Of a stretch of DNA of 64,000 bases, positions 24,473-36,700 are shown in pieces. The first letter of the stretch is position 1; each line of letters begins with the position of its first letter. This DNA is from Nematostella vectensis. Its lineage: Eukaryota > Cnidaria > Anthozoa > Actiniaria > Edwardsiidae. The stretch is from the NCBI RefSeq assembly GCF_932526225.1, contig NC_064041.1, positions 6,841,042-6,905,041 of the forward strand. Reading direction: 5' to 3'. The notes under the pieces are model-generated. The model worked only from the letters and a program-made list of their open reading frames with translations. It had not been told where the DNA came from and did no database searches. The position numbers and the translations under genes were made by a program.

Positions 24473-25147
24473 TGTCGTAGTCGTACGGGATGTGTTTTCT
24501 CGCTTTCTCGGTTCATTTCACACACGCAGGTAGACCGTGAACTTTCATTGTTCAGTAAACATATTTGCTTTTTGGGTCTCGATATGTAAAAATCGAGATG
24601 TGCATATAAACGAGGATCCGGAATTGAACTGGTGGACTGGATTTACTTTTTAAACTGTTTAAATTCTTTATGATTTTAAAGTTTATATGTATTTTTAGCA
24701 CTTTTCATATGTTCTAAAATTTATTTCTTCATTTTTAATATCAAAAAATATTTTTTAACAGTCAAATCAGACTTTTTGTCGTTTTATGTGTAAATAAAAC
24801 CCCCTGATAAATTCTGACAAACCTTTTGTAACCTCTAGGCTTGGCTAAGAAACAGCAGTGGTTCGAATTTTGGCCGATTTCTCGATTTCGTGCACGCGAC
24901 GAACCGGAAAGAGACATTAGTCCATTCGATAATTCGAATACTCGTTTGAAGAATGGACATTTGTTAAATAATCAAATGAAATTTCTAGAAATCAACTAAA
25001 TATCCGGCTCTAGAGCGGGGTGGGGGGGGGGGGGAGGGGGAGGGGGAGGGGGCACGCATGACCTGGTTGAACTTGTCATGTTTGAACTATTTTTCGTCCT
25101 CTCATCAGCCACATACCTCCACCTCCAAGCTAACTTCATTTCCCTCT

Positions 25148-27452
25148 GTATCACCGCTTAATGTAACAACTGCCGCTTAATGTAACACTAACGCTTAATG
25201 TAACAAAAATCGCCGCTTAATTTAACACTAACGCTTAATGCAACAACAAATCAACGCTTTATGTAAAAAACAGTTGACGCTTAATGTAACGAATTTTCGA
25301 CGCTTAATGTAATAACGGACGCTTAATGTAAGAATACCCGACGCTTAATATAATAACCATAAATTTAACTAAGGACAAAAATTCACATATCTCATCATTG
25401 AAAAAGTTGGAGAATGCCATGCAGGTGTCAAGGGGGGTGCATAAATAGTGATGTGAGGTGTGACGTCATTGATGACGTCATTAAAACGAAGATACTCATA
25501 TCTCACGATAGAAACATCCTCGGATAACCAAACTTGGACGATGTCATGTAGATTCAAGGGGGGTAGTCATGTGATATGTGATGTCACCGAAGAAGTAATT
25601 ATGAACAAAATTACTCATCATTGGACAATACAAAGAGCAAATTCCTCTTCCACAACATTGTCCAGCCTCGAACTTTTCATAACTGTCTCTCCTTGAAAGA
25701 GAAGCTGCCTTTTGCCGTCTTCTTCTGCTACGGAGAACCAATATTCGATTCCTCCAGAATCGAACGCTTGCAGACTTCTGCGCTCTCGAACGCTCTGCAA
25801 CGGGCACTTCCCTTGTCTTCACAGAGGTCGACAAGTGTTTTATAGGTTTCGTCATCGACGGCTCGCAGTTGCCGTTTTCATACAGCATCAGTGGCGCATA
25901 CTTGCCAAACAATCGCAGCGATAGCCAAAATAGTCTACCCATTTTGGCAATTAAGTTTGCTGTATAGGAGCGCGAGGCCCTATCAAGGATAACAAGCTCC
26001 CAAGCTAACGAAAACCGACGGAAGCTACACAAAGGAAGCGCTACCACGGTTGCTTACTGGGGAGTAACGCTTATTTCAACTTTTGCCAGGATACATTACC
26101 GTCAAAGAAATGATATGTTTTATCTCTATTTTAGCATCCTTGATTATAGTCAGGATTTGCCTTAGGGGAGGAGTAGGGGAAAGGGGGCGGTTCAACCACC
26201 GGTTTCAAAGTTTAGTCCCTGTACAAGTTAAATTACAAGATACGAAAAAAGCCGCAGTTATTTAAAATACACAAAATACTTTTGGCTTATTATATACTTT
26301 TTCGTATTATTTTAGGGGTAGCTGTTTTTTAATCGCAATCGTTCATCGACTTGCTTGCAAGTACTCGCAATGGTCGGTCATGCTTGGCTAGCTTAATTCG
26401 AGTGCTTGGTTCTTTCCGGATCGTCAAATTTTTCTTAAAAATGCTCGGCTCGCAGAAGACAATACCCCAAAGTGCTCTTAGAATGTAATACCCCGTCTGT
26501 TTAGCGTTATTTTTAGAGAAGATAAAAAGGTAAGACACCTCAATCACGTTATTCATTCTCAATTTAAGAGGGTTTAACAGGAAATTTGCCGGTAAACAGT
26601 TTTTCTAAAGGGCCCTAAGGGACAACAGATTTTCGGCAGATTTTGACCTCAAGAAAACTTGTCCTAAGTTTGGTCGTGTCACAACTCTTGTATCTTAAGA
26701 CATGATTTTTCCTTGTTATGATGTCGTAATCAATGACTTCATGTCACGTGTCCATTTTGCTGGATCCCCCCTTGACCTCAAAACAACTTGGCCTAAGTTT
26801 GGTCGGGTCACAACTGTCGTAGCTAAGGATATGATTTTTCCTAGTTATGATGTCGTCGTTAATGATGTAATGCCACGTGTTTCATTTGTTGACTCCCCCT
26901 AGACCTCAAGACAACTTGTCCTAAGTTTGGTCGGGTCACAAGTCTCTTTGCTCAAGATATGATTTTTCTAGTTTTGATGACGTAATCAATGACGTCATGT
27001 CACGTGTCCATTTTGCTGGACCCCCTTGACCTTAAGACAACTTCGTCTAAGTTTGGTCGTGTCACAACTCCCGTAGCTCAAGATATAGATATTCGTATTT
27101 GTGATGACGATTGATGACGCAACGCTTAATGCCCCCCTTCCGTTACAACCCCTTGACGCTTAGACGACTTACCCTAAGTTTGATTGTCTTGCGAATTGTT
27201 CTTTCGAAATCTATCCAAATTATATATCCAAATTCATGGATATTACATTAAGCGTCGAGTGTTCTTACATTAAGCGGTCCGTTATTACATTAAGCGTTGA
27301 AAATTTGTTACATTAAGCGTTAACTGTTTTATTACATTAAGCGTTGAAAATTTGTTACATTAAGCGTTAATGTTACATTAAGCGGCGATTTTTGTTACAT
27401 TAAGCGTTAGTGTTACATTAAGCGGCAGTTGTTACATTAAGCGATGATACAC
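25148..27452. mobile_element. 2.3-kb element with array-type terminal inverted repeats
   Basis: Bases 25148-25372 contain about ten spaced copies of the word CGCTTAATGTAAC. Bases 27231-27452 contain the same array in reverse complement, with spacers in the same order, so the two ends are about 220-bp inverted repeats. The outer ends TGTATCACCGCTTAATG and its complement agree. Inside are further tandem repeats rich in TGACGTCAT (25440-25600 and 26650-27180), and a central unique part. No transposase was recognised. No target duplication could be fixed. Confidence 0.75.
25544..26047 (-). CDS. Unrecognised 167-codon ORF inside the array-ended element
   Basis: An open frame with a highly basic C-terminal half (RFWRNRILVLRSRRRRQKA). 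The same strand in another frame reads SLQAFDSGGIEYWFSVAEED, which looks compositionally more like normal protein, so a frameshifted relic is possible. I recognise no family. It may be a captured gene fragment or simply open by chance. It is the only non-repetitive block of note inside the 2.3-kb element. Confidence 0.2.
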   Translation of the reverse strand: MVALPLCSFRRFSLAWELVILDRASRSYTANLIAKMGRLFWLSLRLFGKYAPLMLYENGNCEPSMTKPIKHLSTSVKTREVPVAERSRAQKSASVRFWRNRILVLRSRRRRQKAASLSRRDSYEKFEAGQCCGRGICSLYCPMMSNFVHNYFFGDITYHMTTPLEST

Positions 27453-27877
27453 CCTCGACCCGAATCAGCATTCACTAGCTATACTCTTGATCATTCTGGT
27501 TTCCCTTTTACATTTCGCCTGTTGATTACACTATTTTTGGAAGCTAAAAGTCTGTATTGCAACCCAAAGAGTCACGTGATCGGTTATTACAAGTCGCCTG
27601 ATATTAAAATTAAATAGTCGGTCCCATTCCTTCCCATTCTCTTCCTTTTCCAGCCAAATTACCCGAACAATCTGTCTGAACGATCTTTTTGCACATTTAT
27701 TCTTAAGATAGGAGCAATAAGAAAACAATAGTTTTATCGTGTTTTTTTTAATTTCTTTCTAGTCATGCTGGGGATCCAGCGATTTTATTCTCTGTCACTG
27801 AAATTCTGCCCTTTGGAAGCACTTGAAAAATACGCTGGATCTTCGAGCATGCTTTCTAGTATTTTTTATCACTATTA

Positions 27878-28124
27878 CAGACTCGTACCCAGTCGCCAAA
27901 ATGAGAAGAAACTGAGAAGGAATAAGGGAGACATAATTGATGCGCGGGTTGCCTGTGGCGATTAATTAGGCGCGCTCTGCCGTGTGGGTAAAATAGGCAA
28001 CCCACACGGCAGAGCACGCCTAACTAATCGCCACAGGCAGCCCGCGCATTTTAACATAATTAAAATCATGTTTCCCTTATTCCTTCTTAGTTTCTTCTCA
28101 TTTTGGCGACTGGGTACGAGTCTG
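27878..28124. mobile_element. Palindromic MITE with 9-bp target duplication (Mutator-like), copy 1
   Basis: The element is almost a perfect hairpin: cagactcgtacccagtcgcc at the left is exactly complementary to the right end, and pairing continues for more than 100 bases to a centre near 27998. Flanking 9-mers are tcactatta and tcactttta (8 of 9 identical). A second element at 33357-33500 has the same 17-base termini and a perfect 9-bp duplication. Nine-base duplications are typical of Mutator-like elements. Confidence 0.85.
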
Positions 28125-28522
28125 TCACTTTTACAGCTCATATGGCTAGTCAAGGGTTCAAAACGAATCTGTTCCGCAAAATATCTGCTCTGCAGCCCAT
28201 TTTTTTCTGGCTGGGAAAATGTTTGGCACTTGGGGAAAAATCGTCCCGAATGGTTCTTTAAATTTGGCAAATTTGTTACGATCGGTTATACGGCATACGA
28301 GCAATTGTGTTGAAATGCCTGACCACTGCTGGCTGGGAAGAAAAAGGAATGGTCCCTCCTGGGGAAAAAATATTTTTTCCCCAGCAACTTTTAAAATTGA
28401 TATTTTCGGCATGAGAACATATTCAAACGACGATGCCATTTGAACGTGTTTCCGTGAGGGGGGCATGTTGTGGGCCCTTGGCTAGTCCTAGTTGTAGTAC
28501 CCGTCGATTTTGTTTTTCTAAT

Positions 28523-28810
28523 CCAGTAAAACTGAGAACTTTTAGACTATGTAAAAATAAGAATGAGCTAGAAACCTACCAGGTAGCTATTCCGTCTATA
28601 GAGCACAGGATTGCTCTAACTCGATTTTATTCTTAATTTTAAAAGAATAAGTAACCATAATTTGCAAATTGAAAAAGGGAGGAACACAAGACCTTATACA
28701 AAGGCTGAAGAAAAAAATGTCCGACATGTAAAAGATATAGAAGATGAGTTCCATTTTGTAGTAAAATGCGAAACATACAAAACACCTCACAAAATAGAAT
28801 GTTTAATCTA
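28523..28810 (+). pseudogene. Remnant of a non-LTR-type reverse transcriptase C-terminal region
   Basis: Two frames read, in order, KLRTFRLCKNKNELETY and then, after a break, LQIEKGRNTRPYTKAEEK and IEDEFHFVVKCETYKT. The pattern of R-x-RG-R followed by V/I-EDE-HF--x-C--Y is the conserved tail found after reverse transcriptase domains in many cnidarian retroelements. At least one frameshift near 28630 and missing catalytic domains mark it as dead. Confidence 0.65.
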
Positions 28811-29022
28811 ATAATAAATACTAGAGCTAATATAGCAGGGATGGCTGAAAAATGGTATACGACTGCTTCTTACTAAGGAAAATATGATAAAATAAGGTTA
28901 TATCTTTTCTGTTTTTTTTTCTCTGTATATATGTATTTTTGAGAATTTGAATGGCTTATAATTTTAAATTTATTGGATTCACACTAATGTAAAAGTCTTT
29001 ACACGGTACCAACAAACTAATC

Positions 29023-29308
<286 letters not shown>

Positions 29309-31192
29309 AAGTTGTCGTAAACACGCCAAGGTATCATTTATGAATGGCCGAGTTTCAGTTCCTGAAAACAATGTCAATGTTTTATAAAAAAAAAATACAA
29401 AAAAAGAAAAAGAAAACAATAAGATGTGTACACCAATTTCATATAATTTGCACTTGAGAAACTTGTCTTAACTGCCACGGTCTATGAAAACCACATGATT
29501 TCCACATTTTTTTTAAGCCTGATATGTTTGAATTTACGCCTATTTACTTTTGTCTGATACCCATGAAGCACTGTGCGGGTTACGACTCACGGATTCTCCA
29601 AGTGCAACCTCATTCGAAATATGTATCATACTGTACTAAGGAGGCGTGCACTCTGGACCCCTCGTGTTTCTTTATTTGCTTAAGCGGCTCAGAGGATTAC
29701 ATTTTCTTAACCAAAGCAAACAAACTACTCTCCCGTCTGTCAAGCTCGGAAAGCACCGGGTCAGAGATTATTTGAACAGTGAAATTTGACTTTTTGATTA
29801 GTCAGTATTAAACGCGAGTCATTCACGAGCAAAAAAATAGAGTTTTAAGATAGTTGTGGAGCTATGAGAGGTGGACACACTAACTCAGCGCAACCTTTGA
29901 TGAGTTCATAAATATTATAGTTTATCGAAGGTAAGTGCATCAGATTTTTACCTGCATTCCTTAGTTGAACGTTAGATTGGTTTGAATAACTATGCGATTG
30001 AGCGAAGTGGGTTTTGAACCGAATAGATTACCAGTATCACTACACACAATTTACCACCCTTTCTTATTTATATCAGAACATTTAATAAACGGCACACTTC
30101 TCATTCCTTAAATAACTCTTCTAAGGATACTTCCTTGATCAACGTTGACAGGAAGGGATATAAAGTTAAGGTCACCTTTTCGCCTTTAGTTTTACCCAGG
30201 AATATCTACACCTAGCCGTGTAAATCCCTTGGGTTAAAAAAGCAGGCTATCAGAAAGCCAGAATATACCCCATGAACCCCCTTGGTGACATTCTAATTGA
30301 CAATTCGTGTGAAAGGAAAATAATACAAATCGATGCCCTATTCAGGGACAGAAGAGGCTTAATATATGCGCCTCGTTTAGGATAAATAGCTTCAGATATA
30401 TACTGTTTCTAGGACAGAGTAGGATAACAAACTTTCCAGTGGCACGTGACCGTATGGTGGCCGCCCCCCCCTCCCCGGGGGTTAGGCCCAGCAACCAGCT
30501 ACTGTCAGCAGTGTCAGTGTCAATGCATGATAGAGATAATGAGATAATTCTTTCGCGTCCTAATCAATCCTTATCCTTCACTAATAATACCTCTTAGCAT
30601 GATTCATATCAAGCATATTCCCCACGGATAGTGTCCTTCGTTTGTTTTGCCTTATATGGTCATTGATGCCCATATTTAGAAGAGCTAAAGTTTTTCTGCT
30701 CCCTGATCTCCAGAAAACATGGTGAAAAATGCTGATTCCTGTCAATTTGAGACTCGCGGCAAGAATTTTTCAAGAAAAAAATTGATTGCTTGGTCAAATC
30801 TTTATGTCACTAATCTTGAAAAGCCCTGAGACCCAGGCCTCTAAGAAATTGACCGAGCAGGTTTGAAGGTCACCAAAATATTGATATGCCCAAGAGTGCA
30901 TCTAGAGCTCGTAGAGAAAGGGGGGTGGGGATGGGGCTAGATGCCGCGAATGACCTCCCCACCCACCCCTAGATTAGTGCGCCTGTCAGTGATCATGAGG
31001 CGGCATTACCTCTCGAGAAACAAAAAAAAGGCAATATACCAAAAAATCAGGGCATTATATATTGAGAATTGAGATTTCTATAGCCTCTTCACTCAGGAAA
31101 AAGAGATGATGGTCCTAAAAGCGTTTGTAACATAAGTAAATCTCCCAGTTAGAAGTCTCTATTTAATTATCTGTTGTTTTTTTTCTCCGCAG
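29309..31192. other. Spacer with no supported gene
   Basis: AT-rich sequence. No exon with splice sites plus family similarity was found; the longest frame (29524-29775) shows no recognisable domain. A pyrimidine-rich tract leads into the acceptor of the WW exon at 31191-31192. Confidence 0.45.
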
Positions 31193-31411
31193 TGCACTGT
31201 TGCAGACATGGATTTCACGAAAGAAACTGACACCACACAGTGGAACCTAGTCCCCGAAGAAGATAACGCGCAGCTAGAGTTTGAGGCTAATCTACCTGAA
31301 GGGTGGATCATCAGCAAATCTCGCCAACACGGGCGAATGTATTACTTCAACACAGAGACTGCTGAGAGTCGATGGCAACACCCACTTATTCCAGAAGACA
31401 GCGGTAACCAC
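31193..31411 (+). CDS. WW-domain exon of an unidentified protein
   Basis: After the acceptor ttctccgcag the frame contains ATG at 31208 and 68 codons up to a GTGAGT donor at 31412. Residues 29-62 form a WW domain: LPEGW with the first Trp at residue 33, GRMYYFN at 43-48, the second Trp at 56 and Pro at 59. The spacing and the SRQHGRMYYFNTET core resemble PIN1-type and related WW domains that bind proline-containing ligands. No peptidyl-prolyl isomerase exon and no other partner exon was found in the 2.3 kb before CLIP4. Reading through the donor gives a lower-complexity tail to 31744. The gene's extent and identity are unresolved. Confidence 0.55.
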
Positions 31412-32283
31412 GTGAGTACCCAGGCTGTCCATCCTCCTTCGCAGGCATATCGGCGTTTTTTGGACTTTTTCAGGGCTTCCTGTGGTGGTATTCATGGAAG
31501 AGAGGGCACTGAGGGCAAATTGAACCGGAACCGGAAGCCGGAACAGGGGACGGGCAAAAGAAATATGATGCTTGCCGAAACTCGACACACTCACGCAGTC
31601 CCTTCCTCCCAGGCTCCCGCACTTTCTTCACGCCACAGGAAGCCTGAAATAAAAAAAAGCCATTCTCCCAATAAAAGGCTAAAAACCCGCTGTTTACACG
31701 CATGCAGAGGAAGCTACTCAGGCTCGTACTCAGGCAGGAATTGATTTGCATACACAAGGGCACTCCTTCCCCTTTGTCCTTTGCGTGCTATCCATTTTAC
31801 GCTAAGGGGAAGTAATTAGCACTGCACGTTCTACCTACCACTACATTTTTTAACGTTTAAAAAAATACTTTTATCAAACGGCCCATGAAATTAGCGCATG
31901 TGCTATACGCACGTTTTACAGAAGCACTTATTTTATCAAACTTATTTTGAAATTAGCGCACGCTCGTCCCAGGCTAATTTAGACCATTTGGAAAAACGAA
32001 AAAAGCATTTTTTTAATTAGATAAACGGATTTTAAAATAAGCACCATCAAATAAGCGCCCAGGAAACCGCAAGTTACGGTATGCCAGTACTGTCTTTTTA
32101 CTGCGAAATGCTCATTTATGAGTGCCTAAATGGTCCATGGTTGGCACTTTTGAGAACGCGAACACCAGCAACATTCCGAGTTTATCGGGCTGGAAGTTTT
32201 TGCCTCAGGACGCGAGCGGTTCGATTTTTTTTTTTTTTCCGTCGTCATGAAAAAAAAAAAACATATGACAGGAGACACGGGAA

Positions 32284-33351
32284 CTGTACAGGACCCGAAA
32301 TGATCCCAGGACCCGAAACGATCCCAGGACCCGAAACGATCCCCAAAGGTTCCCCAACTGATCCCGGAAACCGAAACGATCCCCAAAAAGACCCCGAAAT
32401 GAACCCCAAGGAATTGCAGTAATGGACAACAAAAGGAATGTGTAAGGATTGGCTTTCAGTTTTAAAAACATATTAAACATTTAGCGACATATACGACTGC
32501 GGGGGAAATACAGTGGTTGAGTCAGAAATTGGGGTCAACTAAAAATTCCTGTGATAGTAATTTGAAGAACCCGACGTGGATAAATCATTTTTACACAACA
32601 AGCCAAAAAAGAAAGGATAGGACATGCTGCTTTTCATAGGAAGCGAAATGTGTTAAGGTTATTTTTTTTTTTTGCATGTTTGTATTCGGCGAATGAAAGA
32701 CCTATCCTATCATGAGATCATGCCGGGGTGTACGCACGACTACATGAGGAAATTCAAAACTCACATAATATTGCTTTCAACAAATACCACATCCTCTTAA
32801 TATTTTGCATCGGTAGTAGAAGGGTTGTTCGGGTGTAATGTGTCGGTAAATATCCGCTCGTGTAAACAAGAATTTCGTGTTGAAGTACATGTTTGGTTGT
32901 CAAATGAATATTAATTTTTAGGGGTGATGTTTACCGGAAATGAGATTTATAGTGTCAGAGTCATGTGTCAGAACCGCAAAATGTTTAGAGTTTAGTGATG
33001 GAAGGTCGAGAGTGTGGTTGATCTGAGCAAAGCTGTGCTATGTTCATGCTGTATTCCTTTCAGTAGCAATTGAAAGTTGTGTATTTGTTTTGGTCTCTGT
33101 ATATGGGTTTAACGCTGGGCAATGTAATAAATAGAAGTATTGTATTGGAATTTAATATTTTTAAGTCACGTTGTTTAGAAATTGAGTCGCTGTTAACCCT
33201 TAATTATGCTTCAAGAATTGCAAGTATTTCTTCTGCTTTCCCTTTGTCCATTACCACAATTCCTTGGGGTTGATTTCGGGGACTCCTCGGTATCGTTTCG
33301 GGTCCCAGGATCATTTGGGGTACTTTTGGGGATCATTTCGGGTCATGTACA
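32284..33351. mobile_element. Foldback structure with GACCCGAAATGATCCC repeats
   Basis: The left arm (about 32284-32425) is built of repeated ggacccgaaacgatccc words. The right arm (about 33235-33351) carries the complementary words in inverse order (ttcggggact, gtttcgggtcccagg, ggatcatttcgggtc). Both arms also share the aattccttggggtt/aaccccaaggaattg segment. The 0.8-kb middle is AT-rich and non-coding. Confidence 0.55.
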
Positions 33352-33356
33352 GAACG

Positions 33357-33500
33357 CAGACTCGTACCCAGTCGTTATTTGCTGTTGCGCGGACATCCAC
33401 AGGAATCCTGAAGCGAAGACGGAAAAAAAAAAAAGGGAATTCCGACCCCGAAACCGCATCCTGACCGTCATGCATCGCGCGGCGTCTGGGTACGAGACTG
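33357..33500. mobile_element. Mutator-like MITE with perfect 9-bp target duplication, copy 2
   Basis: The termini cagactcgtacccagtcg and cgtctgggtacgagactg match those of the 27878-28124 element. TACAGAACG directly precedes and directly follows it. The interior differs from copy 1, as is common for non-autonomous Mutator-like elements that share only their ends. It lies about 220 bases before the CLIP4 start codon, at the right edge of the foldback structure. Confidence 0.85.
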
Positions 33501-33721
33501 TACAGAACGGCCTTATCCCTCGCTCCTTTCCCTACTTGTCCAAAGCTTATGTCACGTGATACAGGTCCTCTTTGTTTCTGTCACGCACACTACCAGTCAC
33601 GCAATCACGCAAAGCAAGTGCTTTTATTTCCTCGCTGATCAAGAGTTATTTTTCAATAATCTTAATTATGAGCATGTTCAAGACCTAATTGGACTATAGT
33701 CCCCCTCTCTGGTGTTTTAAA

Positions 33722-36700
33722 ATGCCTCGAAAGGTAAGAATATTTATGTTTAGAGTTTAACTCATGCAAGCGGAAAAGTGCTGGCTCGCTTGGCCATGTC
33801 GTAATTTTTGGCGGGTGGTTTTTGTGAAACGATTTTGCCAAACAACGGATGGTGTTTTGAATTTCCAAGTCCAAACTTTACTAAAGACTTGCTCTTGGAA
33901 TAGTGCAGTGTAGGCTCGATAAAGGTCATGACTGTCCACGAATCGTTTGTAGAGTCAAAGGTAAATGTTTACTGACTTTGTGACTTGACGGTCGCTTGTC
34001 GTTGGGCCACTTCTAGACGGACAAGGCATGGTGTTTAACGCTAAATTAAATTTCTTATTTACTATCATTTCTAGATTTGAGAGATAATATGAACTGCTAT
34101 CGTGTATCAAAAAGTGTGTTACCGCGTAGTATGTATTTTCTACGAGTCGGAAATCCCTTACAAGAAGGGTGTTACACTGTAAACTGTTTATTGAATTGTT
34201 TACGAGTCAATTTTATTTGCCATGATCTTGTGAAGCGATTGATCACACTTCATGGATATTAATTCATTTTCATGACTTTTTAGGAGACTGGAGTGCCGAG
34301 TTTTGATGTCAGTAATGGCTACACCGCCAGAGAAAACCCTATCACCCATCCCGCATCGGATCCGGTTTTGTGTGAAAAGGTACTAGATGAAATTATAGAA
34401 GGAAACATGCGCCCGAGGTTTCAAAGAATTTTTAAGAACTTTTTTAGACCATTGCTTAAATTCGTGGAATGGTAGTGAAGAACATTAATTTTCATCAATT
34501 TGTTTAGAATTTTAAAGGAAAGCGGCTTGATTCAAAACTTATAGGGACTTACTAATTAATTGTCTGGTTTGGTTGTTTAAAGCAGGTATTCAAGTTTCAA
34601 CAGGTCTTGTTTAATTGTTTACTTGAATAATTTGGCGTATTTTTTTAAATTAAGGATAAACATCAATATAGCTGTGTTCCATATGATGAATAAACCAAGT
34701 CTTTTTATTAAACAAAATTCTTTTTCAGTGCCAGAAAATGGATCTAACATTTTTCGACCCAAATTGTCCAAGCTGCTATGATGTCCTTCAACTGTAAGTA
34801 AAGCCTGGTCTCCATTAGCCACCTGTGTCCATTTCCTTTTTGAAAGCTTGGTTTCGACATCATTAACAGAAAACTGTTGTTGTTTCTGTTGTTTGTGGAC
34901 ACTCAAAAAGTAGCAAACTATCATTCGTAATGATTTGCAAATTTGTACATCTCTCTTGGGTTGAAATATTGAGTATTCCTGTGACCCATATTCAAATCCT
35001 TGACTGGGCCACACTTGACTTAGGAGGTACTACAAAATTAAGAAAATGGTTTGGTAAAGTCATAAAGATTTGTACCCCCTCCCCCATTCATCTCAATCTT
35101 GCCAAAAAATATTGCTATGGATGCATTATATAGTACCTAGTCTATGACAATTAGATCTTAAATGGTTATCAGCTTTACTTTCTATACTTATTTTTTAATA
35201 GGCTCTGATTATTATCTATTTATTTCTTAATAGGCTCTGATTATTTTCTATTTACAGGCCTACAACAACTATTCCACAAGTATTTGCCATAATGCGGCAG
35301 TGGGTTCCGCAAGTCCAGCAGAACATTGAGCTGTTTATCCAAGAGGTTATAAGTAACCTTTGAATTAAGATGTAGAGACACCCATAGCTGAACTTGAATA
35401 ACTCAAACTCCCAGCCATTGTAAACTGTCTCCAAGTTCCCTAGAGACTTTTCAGTCTACATTTCTACTCAGATCACTCATACTCCCCACTAGATTGAACA
35501 TTGCCTGTGTGGGTTAAAGTTTAAGCTAATTATCAGGGTTTCACTGTATGTTTTTCTCCACTAAATCTGCCTCCTTCATGAGCATCTAAAGAAGAACCAA
35601 AAATTGTTATGTATTGGGCTCCCTGTGTTTTAAGAAGTGTGCCCATATGCAGGACGAGAAAGTAAAACATGGAAAAAATGGACGCTTGTTTCTTCATTCT
35701 TGTCCTACAATTTCGTTCTACATAGATGCTACACAACAAAAATATTTCTCATTTAATATTACTTATTAAGATTTATCTCTTATTATGAAACAACTGATCT
35801 GTCTGTAACTTATAAATGAAATCTGAGAAGGGCTGAATTTTCTTCATACATTTCTAATGTGACAGCTATTGCGACGAGGTGCCCATCTGAATGACAGAGA
35901 TGGTTTGACAGATATGTGTGTTCTGCATTATGCCTGTAAAGCAGGGGCTGGTAAGGTGTTATTCTAGAACTGGCTTCAGTATTTGTTTAAAAATAAAAAA
36001 GGTTGGATTTAGGAGATTGTCCTTTAGATGAAAACTCTATTGTAATACAGTCAAATAGAAAGCCAAACTCAAACATTAAGGAATTTGCCAAAGGATTGTT
36101 TCCCCTTCACATCTCTCATATCTCTTGAAAAAATTGGTTGATTAGCAGGGCCTGATTAGCAGGGCCTGGCCTATTGACCCCTCCCCCTTCATCTGTCGAA
36201 CCTGCCACTGATTGATTATTTTCTTTTTTTAGTGGGGGTAGGAGACATCGCTGCAGCAAGCAATGTTATCAGTGGTCTTATAGCCAAAGTAAGTTTGCCA
36301 AAGTTATAAAGTACATACTTAAAGACGGAGTGATCTTAGAAGGCACTGCTAAACAAAGGCTTAGCTTGAGCATGTGTGAAAATAGCTCTTGATGAGATGA
36401 GATTGTGGTAGTCAAATAATAAAATGTTACCAGAGGCTCCAAAATTCAATTCTAGAGGCTCTTACTGTACAGTTTTTGTTTTGTGTGTTGCCAGGATGCT
36501 GATGTGTTGCAGAAGTGGTTTGGATGGATTATAAAGTGTCTAACTAAAAATAAATGTCATAGGGTGCTGATGTGTCTCAAAAGTGTCGATGGACGGATAT
36601 GCTCCCCCTTCACTATGCTACATTCTTTGATGCAGCCCCTGTGATACGCATTTTGCTGAAAGAATCCCATTCCAAAGGTATTACTTCCAGTACGTTAAAA

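Noticed and set aside
25160..25360. CRISPR array in the CGCTTAATGTAAC repeats
   Set aside because: Repeats are short and degenerate, spacers irregular, and the array is mirrored at the other end of an element in an animal genome.
32081..32480. ORFs with repeated DRFGSWD or GPETIPGPETIP
   Set aside because: They translate the repeated GACCCGAAACGATCCC words of the foldback arm.
36233..36288. Separate small ORF genes between CLIP4 exons
   Set aside because: All short frames in this span are either CLIP4 exons with read-through into introns or antisense shadows.
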